From Acetobacterium bakii (GTDB lineage: Bacteria > Bacillota > Clostridia > Eubacteriales > Eubacteriaceae): DNA of 64,000 bases. Under the pieces are notes generated by a model. It searched no databases, was not told where the DNA came from, and saw nothing but the letters and a program-made list of their open reading frames with translations. The DNA lies in contig NZ_LGYO01000033.1 in NCBI RefSeq assembly GCF_001263355.1, positions 1 to 64,000 on the forward strand. Direction: 5' to 3'. The position numbers and the translations under genes are program-made. Numbering within the stretch: the stretch's first letter is position 1; each line of letters begins with the position of its first letter. Shown piece after piece: positions 54,135 through 62,432 of the stretch.

Positions 54135-54448
54135 GATGTTCCTCCTTAAAATATTTGAAGCTTAATTGCTTCTTGGTATATGTTACCCTGAAAATCTTTT
54201 GTTAATCAAAGCATCTTCATAAATCCATTAATTTAAGTTTCGCAGTGGTAATTGAAATGAAAAAGCAAATGATGTTGTCTAATATTTTTTTATAGCAGTT
54301 ATTACAACAAAATAAAGGGTATTAAAATTAAAAAGAAACCAGTTGCTGAAAAAAATGAAGTTCAAGCTTTAATCATCATTAAAGAAGGGCGTTAATGATG
54401 ATTAAAAAGTCGGAACTGATTATTATATCATTAAGGGAGGAAATCAAG
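54135..54448. other. Intergenic region with a perfect 15-bp inverted repeat
   Basis: 314 nt between the csbD-like gene and the radical SAM pseudogene. TTTAATCATCATTAA (54368-54382) and TTAATGATGATTAAA (54392-54406) form a perfect 15-bp inverted repeat with a 9-nt loop. No T-run follows on either side, so an operator is more likely than a terminator. Otherwise AT-rich, with no gene seen. Confidence 0.5.
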
Positions 54449-54999
54449 ATGTCAGCTTATACGATTAAAGAAAGGGTACAGTCTTTCGGGCTGAAAAAAG
54501 TTATTTCATATTTGAATTCCAACCCGGATAAAAACATTCCGAATATTATATATTGGGTTGAAAAATTTGATCGAAAAGATACCTTATCCAGACAGATTGA
54601 ACCTATAAAATCTGCAATTGCAGATAAAGACGGAAACTGGTATCAGCTTGTTAAAAGTCTGTTTACTGACATTGATGAAGATGTTCGGCAGACTTTTCTG
54701 GAAAATTTTCTTGTCAATGCAACACTGGTTGGTGGGCAACAGCAAAAAAGGGCAAAAGAACAAAACAACTGCAATATTCCATGGGCAATTCTTTTGGATC
54801 CGACTTCCGCATGCAATTTGCATGGTTTTTCACATATATGCCGGTTGGCATTGATATGGTCGACAAATCCGGAGCAAAATCAACAGATATGCAACATCCT
54901 GAAGATGTCCATACGTTGTGTGATAAATGCAGTACCACAGCTGATCATTGGGAAATCACAGCCAACAAGCTTTGGAAAGAATCTCACGGAAGTGATTAG
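54449..54999 (+). pseudogene. Decayed radical SAM protein gene with internal deletions
   Basis: ATG 54449 follows AAGGGAGG. The first part reads as the N-terminus of a radical SAM family up to IPWAILLDPTSACNLH, where the three-cysteine motif should begin; only the first cysteine remains. The sequence then continues, one frame off, as the family's later part (QFAWFFTYMPVG), and after another apparent gap as its C-terminus (GAKSTDMQHPEDVHTLCDKC), ending TAG 54997-54999. Without correction the N-terminal frame runs to 55042. The join lies in GCAATTTGCATGG, where both segments share sequence, suggesting microhomology deletion. The product cannot bind the cluster and is almost certainly inactive. 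Confidence 0.75.
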
Positions 55000-55043
55000 G
55001 TTAGGCTCGAATCAAAAGAATGTAAAAAATTTAAATTCATAAA

Positions 55044-55078
55044 AAAATCACCCTCTTGATTAGGGGTGATTTTTTACT
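55044..55078. terminator. Terminator after the radical SAM pseudogene
   Basis: Stem AAAATCACCC / GGGTGATTTT with a 10-nt loop, followed by T residues; A-rich on the other side, so probably bidirectional between convergent genes. Confidence 0.8.
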
Positions 55079-55203
55079 GATTCATATGTAAGAACCTCCT
55101 TGATAAAAGTATGTGTTATATTGATTCTTATGAGCTTATATTAATTATCGTCATTTGGCCAATATAACTTGAGAAAAACATAGCAAAATAGAAAAATTTT
55201 TGA

Positions 55204-56292
55204 TTAATCCAAAGGCTCCGTTTCAATCCAATTCACTGTTAAATACTCGCCTTGTTCCAGGACGATATGTCCCGAGGAATAGGGCTGATTATCGATGGTT
55301 AAAAGAACCCGCTCGACACCGTAGTAATTGCCAAAGGTATTGACAATAGATTGGAGCATCATGGCTTCATAGTCGGCGCCGGCATTCATTTCAGTAACAA
55401 AATCACGACTGAGGTCGATGTATACCATCCCATCCTCATTCAGGTACAGACTATTGATTTTTGTGTTTGGTGTAAGGACTGGCCAGGGAGCATCTTTTTT
55501 GTAGGCGGCTTCTAATTTATTTCGGGTGATATCATTGGTTTTAAAATCGACGTCCTTAACCTGATAGTAGATTTTATCATCATTGATATTGGGATAGTAG
55601 AAAGCAATGGATTGTTTCATCACCGCATCCTCAGTAATTTCCTTGAGTGACGAGGCTATTTCATCGCTGGCATGCTCGCCCGACTTAAAGATGGATTTGA
55701 CCAGACCCAGATCCTTCACATAGTATTCAAGAAACTTTTCAGTTCCATTGTTGGGGGATGTGGTTGTCACTTCAAGGGCTTTATAATCTCCATAGGGCGT
55801 CGTCACATCGGCACTGATATTGGTGATGGTTCTAACCTTGGAATCTTCAGAAGTCCAGGTTGTCCCATTAACCAGCGGCTCCCTTAAAAGAACTTCATTC
55901 TGGTCACCTTTTTCAAGCATATTTTCCCGGTAATAGGTTTCAGGTTTTAACAGGATTTTTATGAGTTGGCCATCCTTCACTTCCAAAACCGACACCACGA
56001 TAGTTCCGCCGTTATTGACACGCTGCTGAACTTTTGTGTCGGTGGCATAATCAATGAACATATCGTAGGCGGCAAACTCGTTGCCCTGGCCTTCGTAGAC
56101 CATGTGCCGATTTTCTGTGATGGGAAAATAGTCTTCAATTTTCAAGGATTCAGCACTGTCTGAATTCCCATTATCCGCGTAGCCATTTTGTATATCCCCA
56201 TTATCTGATTCCCCATTATCTTTCGGAATAATACAACAAGAAGAAACAAGCAGAATGAAAATAATTAAGGGCACCAATAATACTTTTTTCAT
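55204..56292 (-). CDS. GerMN-domain lipoprotein
   Basis: 362 residues. The start is set at the methionine after GGGAGGTG on the minus strand. A lipoprotein signal peptide (KKVLLVPLIIFILLVSSC) ends in lipobox VSSC, followed by an Asn/Gly/Asp-rich linker (NGYADNGNSDS) and a beta-rich domain of about 200 residues. The C-terminal GerMN domain (about 255-362; INSLYLNEDGMVYIDLS, QSIVNTF, VLLTIDNQP) is known from GerM spore-germination/sporulation proteins but also occurs in non-sporulation lipoproteins. A role at the cell surface is inferred; the partner is unknown. Monocistronic. Confidence 0.82.
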   Translation of the reverse strand: MKKVLLVPLIIFILLVSSCCIIPKDNGESDNGDIQNGYADNGNSDSAESLKIEDYFPITENRHMVYEGQGNEFAAYDMFIDYATDTKVQQRVNNGGTIVVSVLEVKDGQLIKILLKPETYYRENMLEKGDQNEVLLREPLVNGTTWTSEDSKVRTITNISADVTTPYGDYKALEVTTTSPNNGTEKFLEYYVKDLGLVKSIFKSGEHASDEIASSLKEITEDAVMKQSIAFYYPNINDDKIYYQVKDVDFKTNDITRNKLEAAYKKDAPWPVLTPNTKINSLYLNEDGMVYIDLSRDFVTEMNAGADYEAMMLQSIVNTFGNYYGVERVLLTIDNQPYSSGHIVLEQGEYLTVNWIETEPLD

Positions 56293-56598
56293 TTTAAACA
56301 CCTCCCGGTGGTTTAGTAATGTTTTCAGGTAGAACAGGCCACACAAATTTTTGGAATCTTTTGATTTGGCTAAAAAATATGGACATCAGACAGGATCTTC
56401 TTATTTGGGTTATACCCTTTGTCTGCTCTTTTTCACATACTGAAAAAAAGATAATTTGTTGGTCGACAATTAACCACCTTTATTTATTTTGTACCCGCTG
56501 ATTGAAATGGATTGAAGGTTTGAATCGCTTCAGAAGCAAATTATTGCTTTTATGCTGAACATAATTACCATAAAAAATAGAAATCTTCAAAAAAGGTA
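56293..56598. other. Intergenic region between divergent GerMN and GGDEF genes
   Basis: About 306 nt with no supported gene. It contains the minus-strand upstream region of the lipoprotein and ends at the GGDEF operon promoter. No further repeat or conserved motif is evident. Confidence 0.4.
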
Positions 56599-56627
56599 TT
56601 GCCAAGCAAAATAGAAACTGTTATACT
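56599..56627 (+). promoter_or_regulatory. Promoter for the GGDEF/HD-GYP/FeoA-like operon
   Basis: -35 TTGCCA at 56599-56604, a 17-nt spacer, and -10 TATACT at 56622-56627. Confidence 0.72.
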
Positions 56628-56633
56628 GTACAA

Positions 56634-56663
56634 ACAATATGTTAGATATAGCTAACATATTGT
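56634..56663 (+). promoter_or_regulatory. Palindromic operator (or leader hairpin) downstream of the GGDEF promoter
   Basis: Perfect 12-bp inverted repeat ACAATATGTTAG / CTAACATATTGT with a six-base spacer, covering about +1 to +30 relative to the predicted start. Its symmetry and position suit a dimeric repressor site. Confidence 0.65.
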
Positions 56664-56707
56664 CGCTTGATAATTAGCCTATGCTGACACATGTGAGAGG
56701 ACACCAA

Positions 56708-57766
56708 ATGAAGCAAATACAAAAAGATCATATTTTTACCGAAGTTTACATTGGCATTCACTGTTTGATATTTTTATTAGTATCATTATTTTGCTTCTAC
56801 ACACAGTCTGTAAATAAAATAATGATGATACTTACTTTGATTATTTATGGAATATATGTTGGTGTTGAACTCTATTTATTCGCCGCTAAACGGATAAAGC
56901 TAATCGAGAATCTGGCCTTAGGATATTTTCAAAGTATGATGGATATACTTTTTATCTCTGTTTGCGGTATTTGTCTCAAAAATTTTTATTTAATCTCTCT
57001 TCCTATTTTTTGCCTGTTCATTTTAATGTTCAGTTTGCGAAATCACCGAACAAAAAGCATGGTTCATGGCTTCACAGCTGCGGCCTTTTATATTATTGTG
57101 GGTTGCGTTTTTAACCATTCCTTTTCAATTAACATTATTTTTTTTCAAGCTGCTTTAATTCTGGGGTTTAGCTTATTTGTGGCTGAAGTCAATCACTTAA
57201 TGAATGATGTCTATGAGCGCAATCGCTATGCAATGGTTGAAATCGAATATAAGAACCAACTCCTCGAATACCGTGCCACAACAGATTTTTTAACGGATTT
57301 GTCGAATCACCAGGCCTTTTATCAGTCCTTGGCATTTATTGCGACAAAGCAGGCACCCATTGCCTTAATTCTATTTGATATCGATGATTTTAAAGCTGTT
57401 AATGATAAGTATGGACATTTGTATGGTGATTATGTGCTCAGAGAGGTTGCGCAGATTATAAAGAAGCATCTTCGAACATCGGATATTGCTGCTCGCTATG
57501 GCGGGGAAGAATTTGCAGTACTATTACCGGGAACAGAAGAACTATTCGGACAAATGATTGCAGAACGAATTTGCATCGCAATTGCTCAGTATCAATTTGA
57601 ATTTGAGGGTCAATGCATGGGGATTACGGTTTCAGCAGGGGTTAGCAATTCAACGGTTACACTTGATCGTATTGAACAGACGTTGCTGGTTGATCGTGCG
57701 GATGAACTGTTGTATTGTTCTAAAAGAAATGGAAAAAATCAAGTAACCAGCGCCCGGTTTAAATAA
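56708..57766 (+). CDS. Membrane-bound diguanylate cyclase (GGDEF)
   Basis: 352 residues from ATG 56708 after AGAGGA. About six membrane segments occupy residues 10-170, followed by a short coiled linker and a GGDEF domain (about 190-350) with active-site RYGGEEFAVLLPG and the DIDDFKAVNDKYGH nucleotide/metal motif. It should make c-di-GMP from two GTP. No RxxD inhibitory site is obvious upstream of the active site. It is followed by an HD-GYP phosphodiesterase, so the operon both makes and degrades the messenger. Confidence 0.9.
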   Translation: MKQIQKDHIFTEVYIGIHCLIFLLVSLFCFYTQSVNKIMMILTLIIYGIYVGVELYLFAAKRIKLIENLALGYFQSMMDILFISVCGICLKNFYLISLPIFCLFILMFSLRNHRTKSMVHGFTAAAFYIIVGCVFNHSFSINIIFFQAALILGFSLFVAEVNHLMNDVYERNRYAMVEIEYKNQLLEYRATTDFLTDLSNHQAFYQSLAFIATKQAPIALILFDIDDFKAVNDKYGHLYGDYVLREVAQIIKKHLRTSDIAARYGGEEFAVLLPGTEELFGQMIAERICIAIAQYQFEFEGQCMGITVSAGVSNSTVTLDRIEQTLLVDRADELLYCSKRNGKNQVTSARFK

Positions 57767-57794
57767 TGAAGATTATGTATGAAAGGTTGTTATC

Positions 57795-58571
57795 ATGACT
57801 GAAGAGAAAGCATCCAGAGAAATTTGTGAATTTTCGATACAATTAAATGATACATGTCAGCGGTATTGTTCCAGAGACCAGCAGGAAATTTTTTCTATAC
57901 AGTTTCGAAAGCAACTCAATGGGATGATAAATAGACTCATGAACTTATCCTTTAGAGACCTGGAAAAATACAGAATTCCCAATTGTGACAGCAATTGTTT
58001 GTCGGGACATTCCATCAGAACGTCATTAATTTCAATTTGTCTTGGGAAAGCATTAGGTCTTGGTGCATCAGCTTTATACCAGCTTGGTTTAGGTGCGATC
58101 CTCCATGATATCGGGAAATTATTGCTCCCAAGAGAAATCCTTGATAAGCCAGATAGATTAAGCACAATAGAATATGAAGTGATTAAGACCCATTCAGAAC
58201 TTGGTTATGAGATGGTTAAAAATGAAATCTGGCTGCCCAATGCCTGTGCTCAAATTGTCAACAATCACCATGAAAGGCTGAATGGCAGCGGTTATCCTAA
58301 TAATTTATGGGGGAATCAGATACATTTAAATGAACGGATCGTTGGCGTTGCAGATGTTTTCGATGCAATGACCAGTAAGCGAAATTATCGAAAGACACTT
58401 TCATATTACAATGCATATACAGAAGTGCAAAAAGAATCACCCCATCTTTTAGATCATAAGGTGGTCCTGGCTTTAGGTAATATCATCGAAGAATTTATGG
58501 GCTTAAATACGGAAAGCGCTTCAAAATTAAAAAATAGGAGGGAAACATGCCGTTATCCATGTGTCAAATAG
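57795..58571 (+). CDS. HD-GYP domain phosphodiesterase
   Basis: 258 residues. The HD-GYP domain (about 70-240) shows GHSIRTSLIS, the metal-binding HD pair in LHDIGK, HSELGYEM, and the diagnostic HHERLNGSGYP (GYP) motif, then ADVFDAMTSKRNYR. Expected to hydrolyse c-di-GMP. The N-terminal 60 residues are helical with a few cysteines. It has no membrane span, so it is cytosolic, unlike the adjacent cyclase. The 3' end overlaps the FeoA-like gene by 25 nt. Confidence 0.9.
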   Translation: MTEEKASREICEFSIQLNDTCQRYCSRDQQEIFSIQFRKQLNGMINRLMNLSFRDLEKYRIPNCDSNCLSGHSIRTSLISICLGKALGLGASALYQLGLGAILHDIGKLLLPREILDKPDRLSTIEYEVIKTHSELGYEMVKNEIWLPNACAQIVNNHHERLNGSGYPNNLWGNQIHLNERIVGVADVFDAMTSKRNYRKTLSYYNAYTEVQKESPHLLDHKVVLALGNIIEEFMGLNTESASKLKNRRETCRYPCVK

Positions 58572-58780
58572 GAAGTACTGTTATTTTAAAAGATTTTATG
58601 CTAAGCCCGGAGTTAATCAATCGGCTTTATTGTTTGGGTATGATAAAAGGAGCATTTATCAAGGTGATCTCAGTTGAATACAATGGACCCATGACCATTG
58701 AACTTTTAGGCAGCAAAATTGCTCTGGGATATGATATTATATCGAATATTCAAGTGGTGACATCAAAATATCACTCATAA
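58547..58780 (+). CDS. FeoA-like SH3-domain protein
   Basis: 77-residue protein with the FeoA/SH3-like fold: MCQIGSTVILKDF, LINRLYCLGMIKGAFIKVI, GPMTIELLGSKIALGYDI. FeoA proteins accompany ferrous iron transporters, but no feoB is adjacent. It overlaps the HD-GYP gene, with GGAGGG as RBS, implying coupled expression with c-di-GMP turnover. It might bind metal or a partner protein; the link between the two is inferred only from this overlap. Confidence 0.8.
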   Translation: MPLSMCQIGSTVILKDFMLSPELINRLYCLGMIKGAFIKVISVEYNGPMTIELLGSKIALGYDIISNIQVVTSKYHS

Positions 58781-59046
58781 GGAGTTATATCTATGTGGTA
58801 ATATTGCATTTTTTATGGATACGGTAAGAAGCATACCTTATAACTGGATTACTAGTAATTAACACAATCTTATTCTAAATGGATAGAGCTTTTAACATAC
58901 AATTTAGTGAATCATGCTAAACTTTACCTAAGTGAATTAATATGGGAAGCTTCACTTAACAAAAAGAATCGTAAGTAAAACAAAAAAATATCGCTTAAAA
59001 ATTAAAAGAAGCATTAATTACAAAATGAATGAGGGAGTGGAATTGG

Positions 59047-60774
59047 ATGAAATGGTTTTATAATTTAAAAATAGGAACAAAGATGATATTGGGATTTTCT
59101 GTGGTTGCTTTAATCGCCTTGGGAATTGGGGTTATGGGTGTTGTGAATATCCAAAAAATAAAAAGCCAGGATACCTATCTTTATGAAAAAATGACTGCAC
59201 CCATCGGAGAACTGATTTACATTGTCGATGCGTTTGAAGGAATTTTAGGAAATGTGCAAGATGGTGTTCTGGCCACAACACCGGAACAAATTGCTGCTGC
59301 AGAAAGCAGCATATTAAAGCAAAATTCAACATTTGATGCAAATTTAAAGACCTTTCAAACTACCCTGGTAACAGAAGAAGCAAACCAGCTGGCAGATGAA
59401 ATGTATGTACTCAAAGATCAGTTCGATGCAGAGGTGGGTGAGATTTTCACCCTGGCCAAACAGGGAAAACAGGCAGAAGCCATTAATCTGATGAAGAATG
59501 GGGATTATGAAACGCTCCATGCAAAAATTGAAAGCAATTACCGTGAGATCCTGGAGATTAAGCTGGGGATCTCAGAGGAAACAGCACTCAGCAATGCCGC
59601 TATTGCCAGAACTTCCACGATAACCACCATCATTATGATCATCATCGGGTTGGGGGTTTCCATAGTCCTGGGTTTGTTTATTACCTCAACCATTAAAAAA
59701 CCCATTCAAAAAATGGTGGATGCCTCCACCCGCATGGCGGCTGGAGACCTGGATATTTGCATTGATATTAATACCAAAGACGAAGTCGGTATTTTGGCCA
59801 AAGCTTTTACCCAGATGGCTCACAACATGAACGACGTGATGGTTAACTTCAACGCCGGAAGTGAACAGGTCGCCATTGGTTCCAAACAGGTTTCGGATTC
59901 CTCTATTGCCTTATCCCAAGGGGCCACCGAACAAGCTAGCTCCATCGAGGAACTCACGGCATCCATTGAAGAAATAAACAGCCATACAAAACTCAATGCC
60001 CAAAATGCCAATTTAGCGAACCAATTGGCAGAGAGCACCAGGGAGAATGCTCTGCGCGGGAATGCCCATATGGATCAAATGTTAGCGTCAATGGCTGAAA
60101 TCAGTCATTCATCTAACAATATTTTCAAAATCATTAAAGTTATTGACGAAATCGCTTTTCAGACAAATATTCTGGCACTGAATGCTGCGGTTGAAGCGGC
60201 GCGAGCCGGCGAAGGCGGCAAAGGTTTTGCGGTAGTAGCCGAGGAAGTGAGAAACCTTGCGGCACGATCAGCCAAGGCTGCCAAAGAAACCTCGGTGTTG
60301 ATTGAGGGCTCCATTAAGAATGTGGAAGGTGGAACGAAAATTGCCAACCAAACCGCCGGTGCACTTGTTGAGATTGCAGATTCAATTGGGAAGGTTTATG
60401 ATCTGGTGAACGATATTTCCATTGCCACCAATGAACAGGCCATTGGCGTGGATCAGATTACCCAGGGGATTGCCCAGATTGCTATGGTGGTACAAGCCAC
60501 ATCGGCGACTTCCGAAGAAACCGCAGCAGCAAGTGAGGAATTAGCCAGCCAGGCCGAAATGCTAAGACATCAGGTAACTCGCTTCACACTAAAAAACACC
60601 GGATTTCGAGAGTTTGGAAACGAGCTTGACGAAATGCATCCGGATGTGCAACAATTAATGGAACGACTGAAGGAGCAGAATCGGCAATCGGTCGAGGCCC
60701 AGGTCAGAAGCAGCCTAAAACTGCCGGCCAGCAAAAAAATTCTATTGAGCGAAACGGAATTTGGTAAATACTAA
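59047..60774 (+). CDS. Methyl-accepting chemotaxis protein (4HB-HAMP type)
   Basis: 575 residues from ATG 59047, nine bases after GAGGGAG. Membrane helix 1 lies at about 13-36 and helix 2 at about 190-212, bracketing a helical extracytoplasmic sensor of roughly 150 residues (four-helix-bundle type). A HAMP domain follows ([20 protein letters not shown]), then a long coiled signalling domain with the conserved tip [20 protein letters not shown]. It is followed by cheR and cheD, which methylate and deamidate receptors. Confidence 0.93.
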   Translation: MKWFYNLKIGTKMILGFSVVALIALGIGVMGVVNIQKIKSQDTYLYEKMTAPIGELIYIVDAFEGILGNVQDGVLATTPEQIAAAESSILKQNSTFDANLKTFQTTLVTEEANQLADEMYVLKDQFDAEVGEIFTLAKQGKQAEAINLMKNGDYETLHAKIESNYREILEIKLGISEETALSNAAIARTSTITTIIMIIIGLGVSIVLGLFITSTIKKPIQKMVDASTRMAAGDLDICIDINTKDEVGILAKAFTQMAHNMNDVMVNFNAGSEQVAIGSKQVSDSSIALSQGATEQASSIEELTASIEEINSHTKLNAQNANLANQLAESTRENALRGNAHMDQMLASMAEISHSSNNIFKIIKVIDEIAFQTNILALNAAVEAARAGEGGKGFAVVAEEVRNLAARSAKAAKETSVLIEGSIKNVEGGTKIANQTAGALVEIADSIGKVYDLVNDISIATNEQAIGVDQITQGIAQIAMVVQATSATSEETAAASEELASQAEMLRHQVTRFTLKNTGFREFGNELDEMHPDVQQLMERLKEQNRQSVEAQVRSSLKLPASKKILLSETEFGKY

Positions 60775-60879
60775 GATTAGTCAGGCTTGGAAATTTTGAC
60801 AGGCTACTGATTATAAAAATAAAAGTTGTTAATACAGTACAAAAGCTGCAAGAAACTAAACAGGAAAAAGGTGGAAATT

Positions 60880-61707
60880 ATGATTCCCATTACAGATAAG
60901 GAATTTCAACTGCTATCGGAATTCATACAAAGCCAATACGGCATCCAACTGAAAAAAGAAAAACAGCTGCTGCTAACCGGGAGATTGCACAAGCTGGTTG
61001 CTGAGCTTGGATTTACGACGTTTACGGAATACTATGACTATCTTATCAATGATCCCACCGGTGAGGCCAGCGATGTTCTGATTGATAAAGTATCCACCAA
61101 TCATACCTATTTTATGCGGGAATCCGATCATTTTGATTATTTTCGGGATCAGGTATTGCCCTATCTCAAGGAGCTAAAGCAGGCCGCCAACAGCCGGGAC
61201 ATCCGGATCTGGTGTGCTGCCAGTTCCACCGGGGAAGAGCCTTATACATTGGCCATGATCATGGCTGATTTCTTTGGCGCCGAAGCATCGCAATGGGATA
61301 CCCGACTGCTGGCAACGGATATTTCCCAAACCGTATTGGAAACAGCCCAAAACGGGGTGTATGATAATGAAAGTATTGAAAGCCTGCCCTCCAGCTGGAA
61401 ACAGAAATATTTTCGGAGTCAGAATAGTCAGTGCAGTGTGGTTGTAGACGCCATCAAGAAAAATGTTATTTTTCGACGCTTTAATTTAATGGAAGAGGTG
61501 TTTCCATTTAAAAAGAAATTTGATGTCATCTTTTGCAGAAATGTCATGATTTACTTTGACCAGTCGACAAAAAATGACATTGTCAATAAAATGCACCATA
61601 AATTAGAGAATGGTGGATATGTCTTTATTGGACTGGCAGAGTCATTTAATCGAGAAATAAGCCAGTTTAAATACATTAAACCCGCCATTTACCGAAAGCT
61701 CGATTAG
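60880..61707 (+). CDS. cheR: Chemotaxis receptor glutamate methyltransferase CheR
   Basis: 275 residues from ATG 60880 after AAAGGTGG. The N-terminal helical CheR_N domain (ITDKEFQLLSEFIQSQYGI) is followed by the SAM-dependent domain with CAASSTGEEPYTLA, ATDISQTVLE and RNVMIYFD motifs. It methylates glutamates of chemoreceptors such as the one encoded upstream. An upstream in-frame ATG at 60826 has no RBS. Confidence 0.95.
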   Translation: MIPITDKEFQLLSEFIQSQYGIQLKKEKQLLLTGRLHKLVAELGFTTFTEYYDYLINDPTGEASDVLIDKVSTNHTYFMRESDHFDYFRDQVLPYLKELKQAANSRDIRIWCAASSTGEEPYTLAMIMADFFGAEASQWDTRLLATDISQTVLETAQNGVYDNESIESLPSSWKQKYFRSQNSQCSVVVDAIKKNVIFRRFNLMEEVFPFKKKFDVIFCRNVMIYFDQSTKNDIVNKMHHKLENGGYVFIGLAESFNREISQFKYIKPAIYRKLD

Positions 61708-61720
61708 GAGGAAAACATCC

Positions 61721-62191
61721 ATGGATACCATCATCGGAATTGGCGAATTGGGAATCATTAAGAATCCTGGGGATCGACTGATTACTTATGCCCTTGCATC
61801 CTGTGTGGCAGTGACTTTTTACTGCCAAGAACCAAAAGTTGCAGGAATGATCCATGTTGCACTGCCGAGGAAACCTGATCACATAAAGGATTTGCGACGT
61901 CCGGGATACTATGCAGCAACTGGTCTGCCCATTTTAATGAAAGCTTTGGTGTCGGAGTATGGCTGCGATTTAAGCCGGACCAGGATTCACATGATTGGTG
62001 GGGCCAGTTCGGTTAGAGGTAGGGATGTATTCAACATTGGCCAGCGGAATACAAAGCAGATAAAAAAAATTTTAAACAGCCGAGGCCTGGGCTTCAATAC
62101 CGATGATCTGGGCGGAACCCTCAGCAGAACTGTTGAACTTGAACTTTCAAAAGGGGAAATCAACATATGCTATCATTTAATGGCAGTGTAA
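61721..62191 (+). CDS. cheD: Chemoreceptor glutamine deamidase CheD
   Basis: 156-residue deamidase that converts receptor glutamines to glutamates and interacts with CheC in other bacteria. Catalytic Cys and His are visible in ASCVAVTFYC and MIHVALPR; the family segment IGGASSVRGRDVFNIGQRN is present. The MCP-cheR-cheD set has no cheA, cheW, cheY or cheB nearby. Confidence 0.92.
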   Translation: MDTIIGIGELGIIKNPGDRLITYALASCVAVTFYCQEPKVAGMIHVALPRKPDHIKDLRRPGYYAATGLPILMKALVSEYGCDLSRTRIHMIGGASSVRGRDVFNIGQRNTKQIKKILNSRGLGFNTDDLGGTLSRTVELELSKGEINICYHLMAV

Positions 62192-62273
62192 TAGAAGACT
62201 TCCGACAGCCAATTAACACAATAGTCTGAATAATTTTAACATTTGAGTATCGCTAAAACAGAGAAGTAAGTAT

Positions 62274-62311
62274 TGGGAACAAAGATTTACCATTGTCCCC
62301 GGGACGGGTTT
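62274..62311 (+). repeat. Structured palindromic element, copy C (shortened)
   Basis: Short hairpin TTGGGAACAA / TTGTCCCCGG with loop AGATTTACCA. The right half and 3' flank (GATTTACCATTGTCCCC then GGACGGGTTTAT) match copy B almost exactly, but the central 60 nt including the GTAGCCTG core are missing. It looks like a deletion derivative. It lies 83 nt after cheD and just before its terminator, as copy B does after dhaM. Confidence 0.6.
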
Positions 62312-62313
62312 AT

Positions 62314-62343
62314 AAAAAGCTGATTAATTTCAGCTTTTTTTTA
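62314..62343 (+). terminator. Terminator of the MCP-cheRD operon
   Basis: Perfect 10-bp stem AAAAAGCTGA / TCAGCTTTTT with loop TTAATT and a T-run. Confidence 0.85.
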
Positions 62344-62412
62344 TTGACAAATAAATTTTTTCATAGTAAAATAACAAATGATACATAACAAATGTTACAT
62401 AACGTATGATGT
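62344..62412 (+). promoter_or_regulatory. Promoter and triple 14-bp operator repeat of the TetR-CPBP operon
   Basis: -35 TTGACA at 62344-62349, a 17-nt spacer, and -10 TAAAAT at 62367-62372. Three tandem 14-bp repeats follow directly: ATAACAAATGATAC (62371-62384), ATAACAAATGTTAC (62385-62398) and ATAACGTATGATGT (62399-62412). This is a likely binding array for the TetR protein encoded next. Confidence 0.8.
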
Positions 62413-62432
62413 TTAATGAGAAAGGAAAATAT

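Noticed and set aside
54781-54999. Independent 72-residue gene
   Set aside because: Its sequence continues the radical SAM family in another frame and has no RBS; it is part of the pseudogene.
60796-60824. Separate promoter for cheR (TTGACA at 60796)
   Set aside because: No -10 hexamer lies at 16-18 bases; the nearest AT-rich hexamers are at 10-13 bases.
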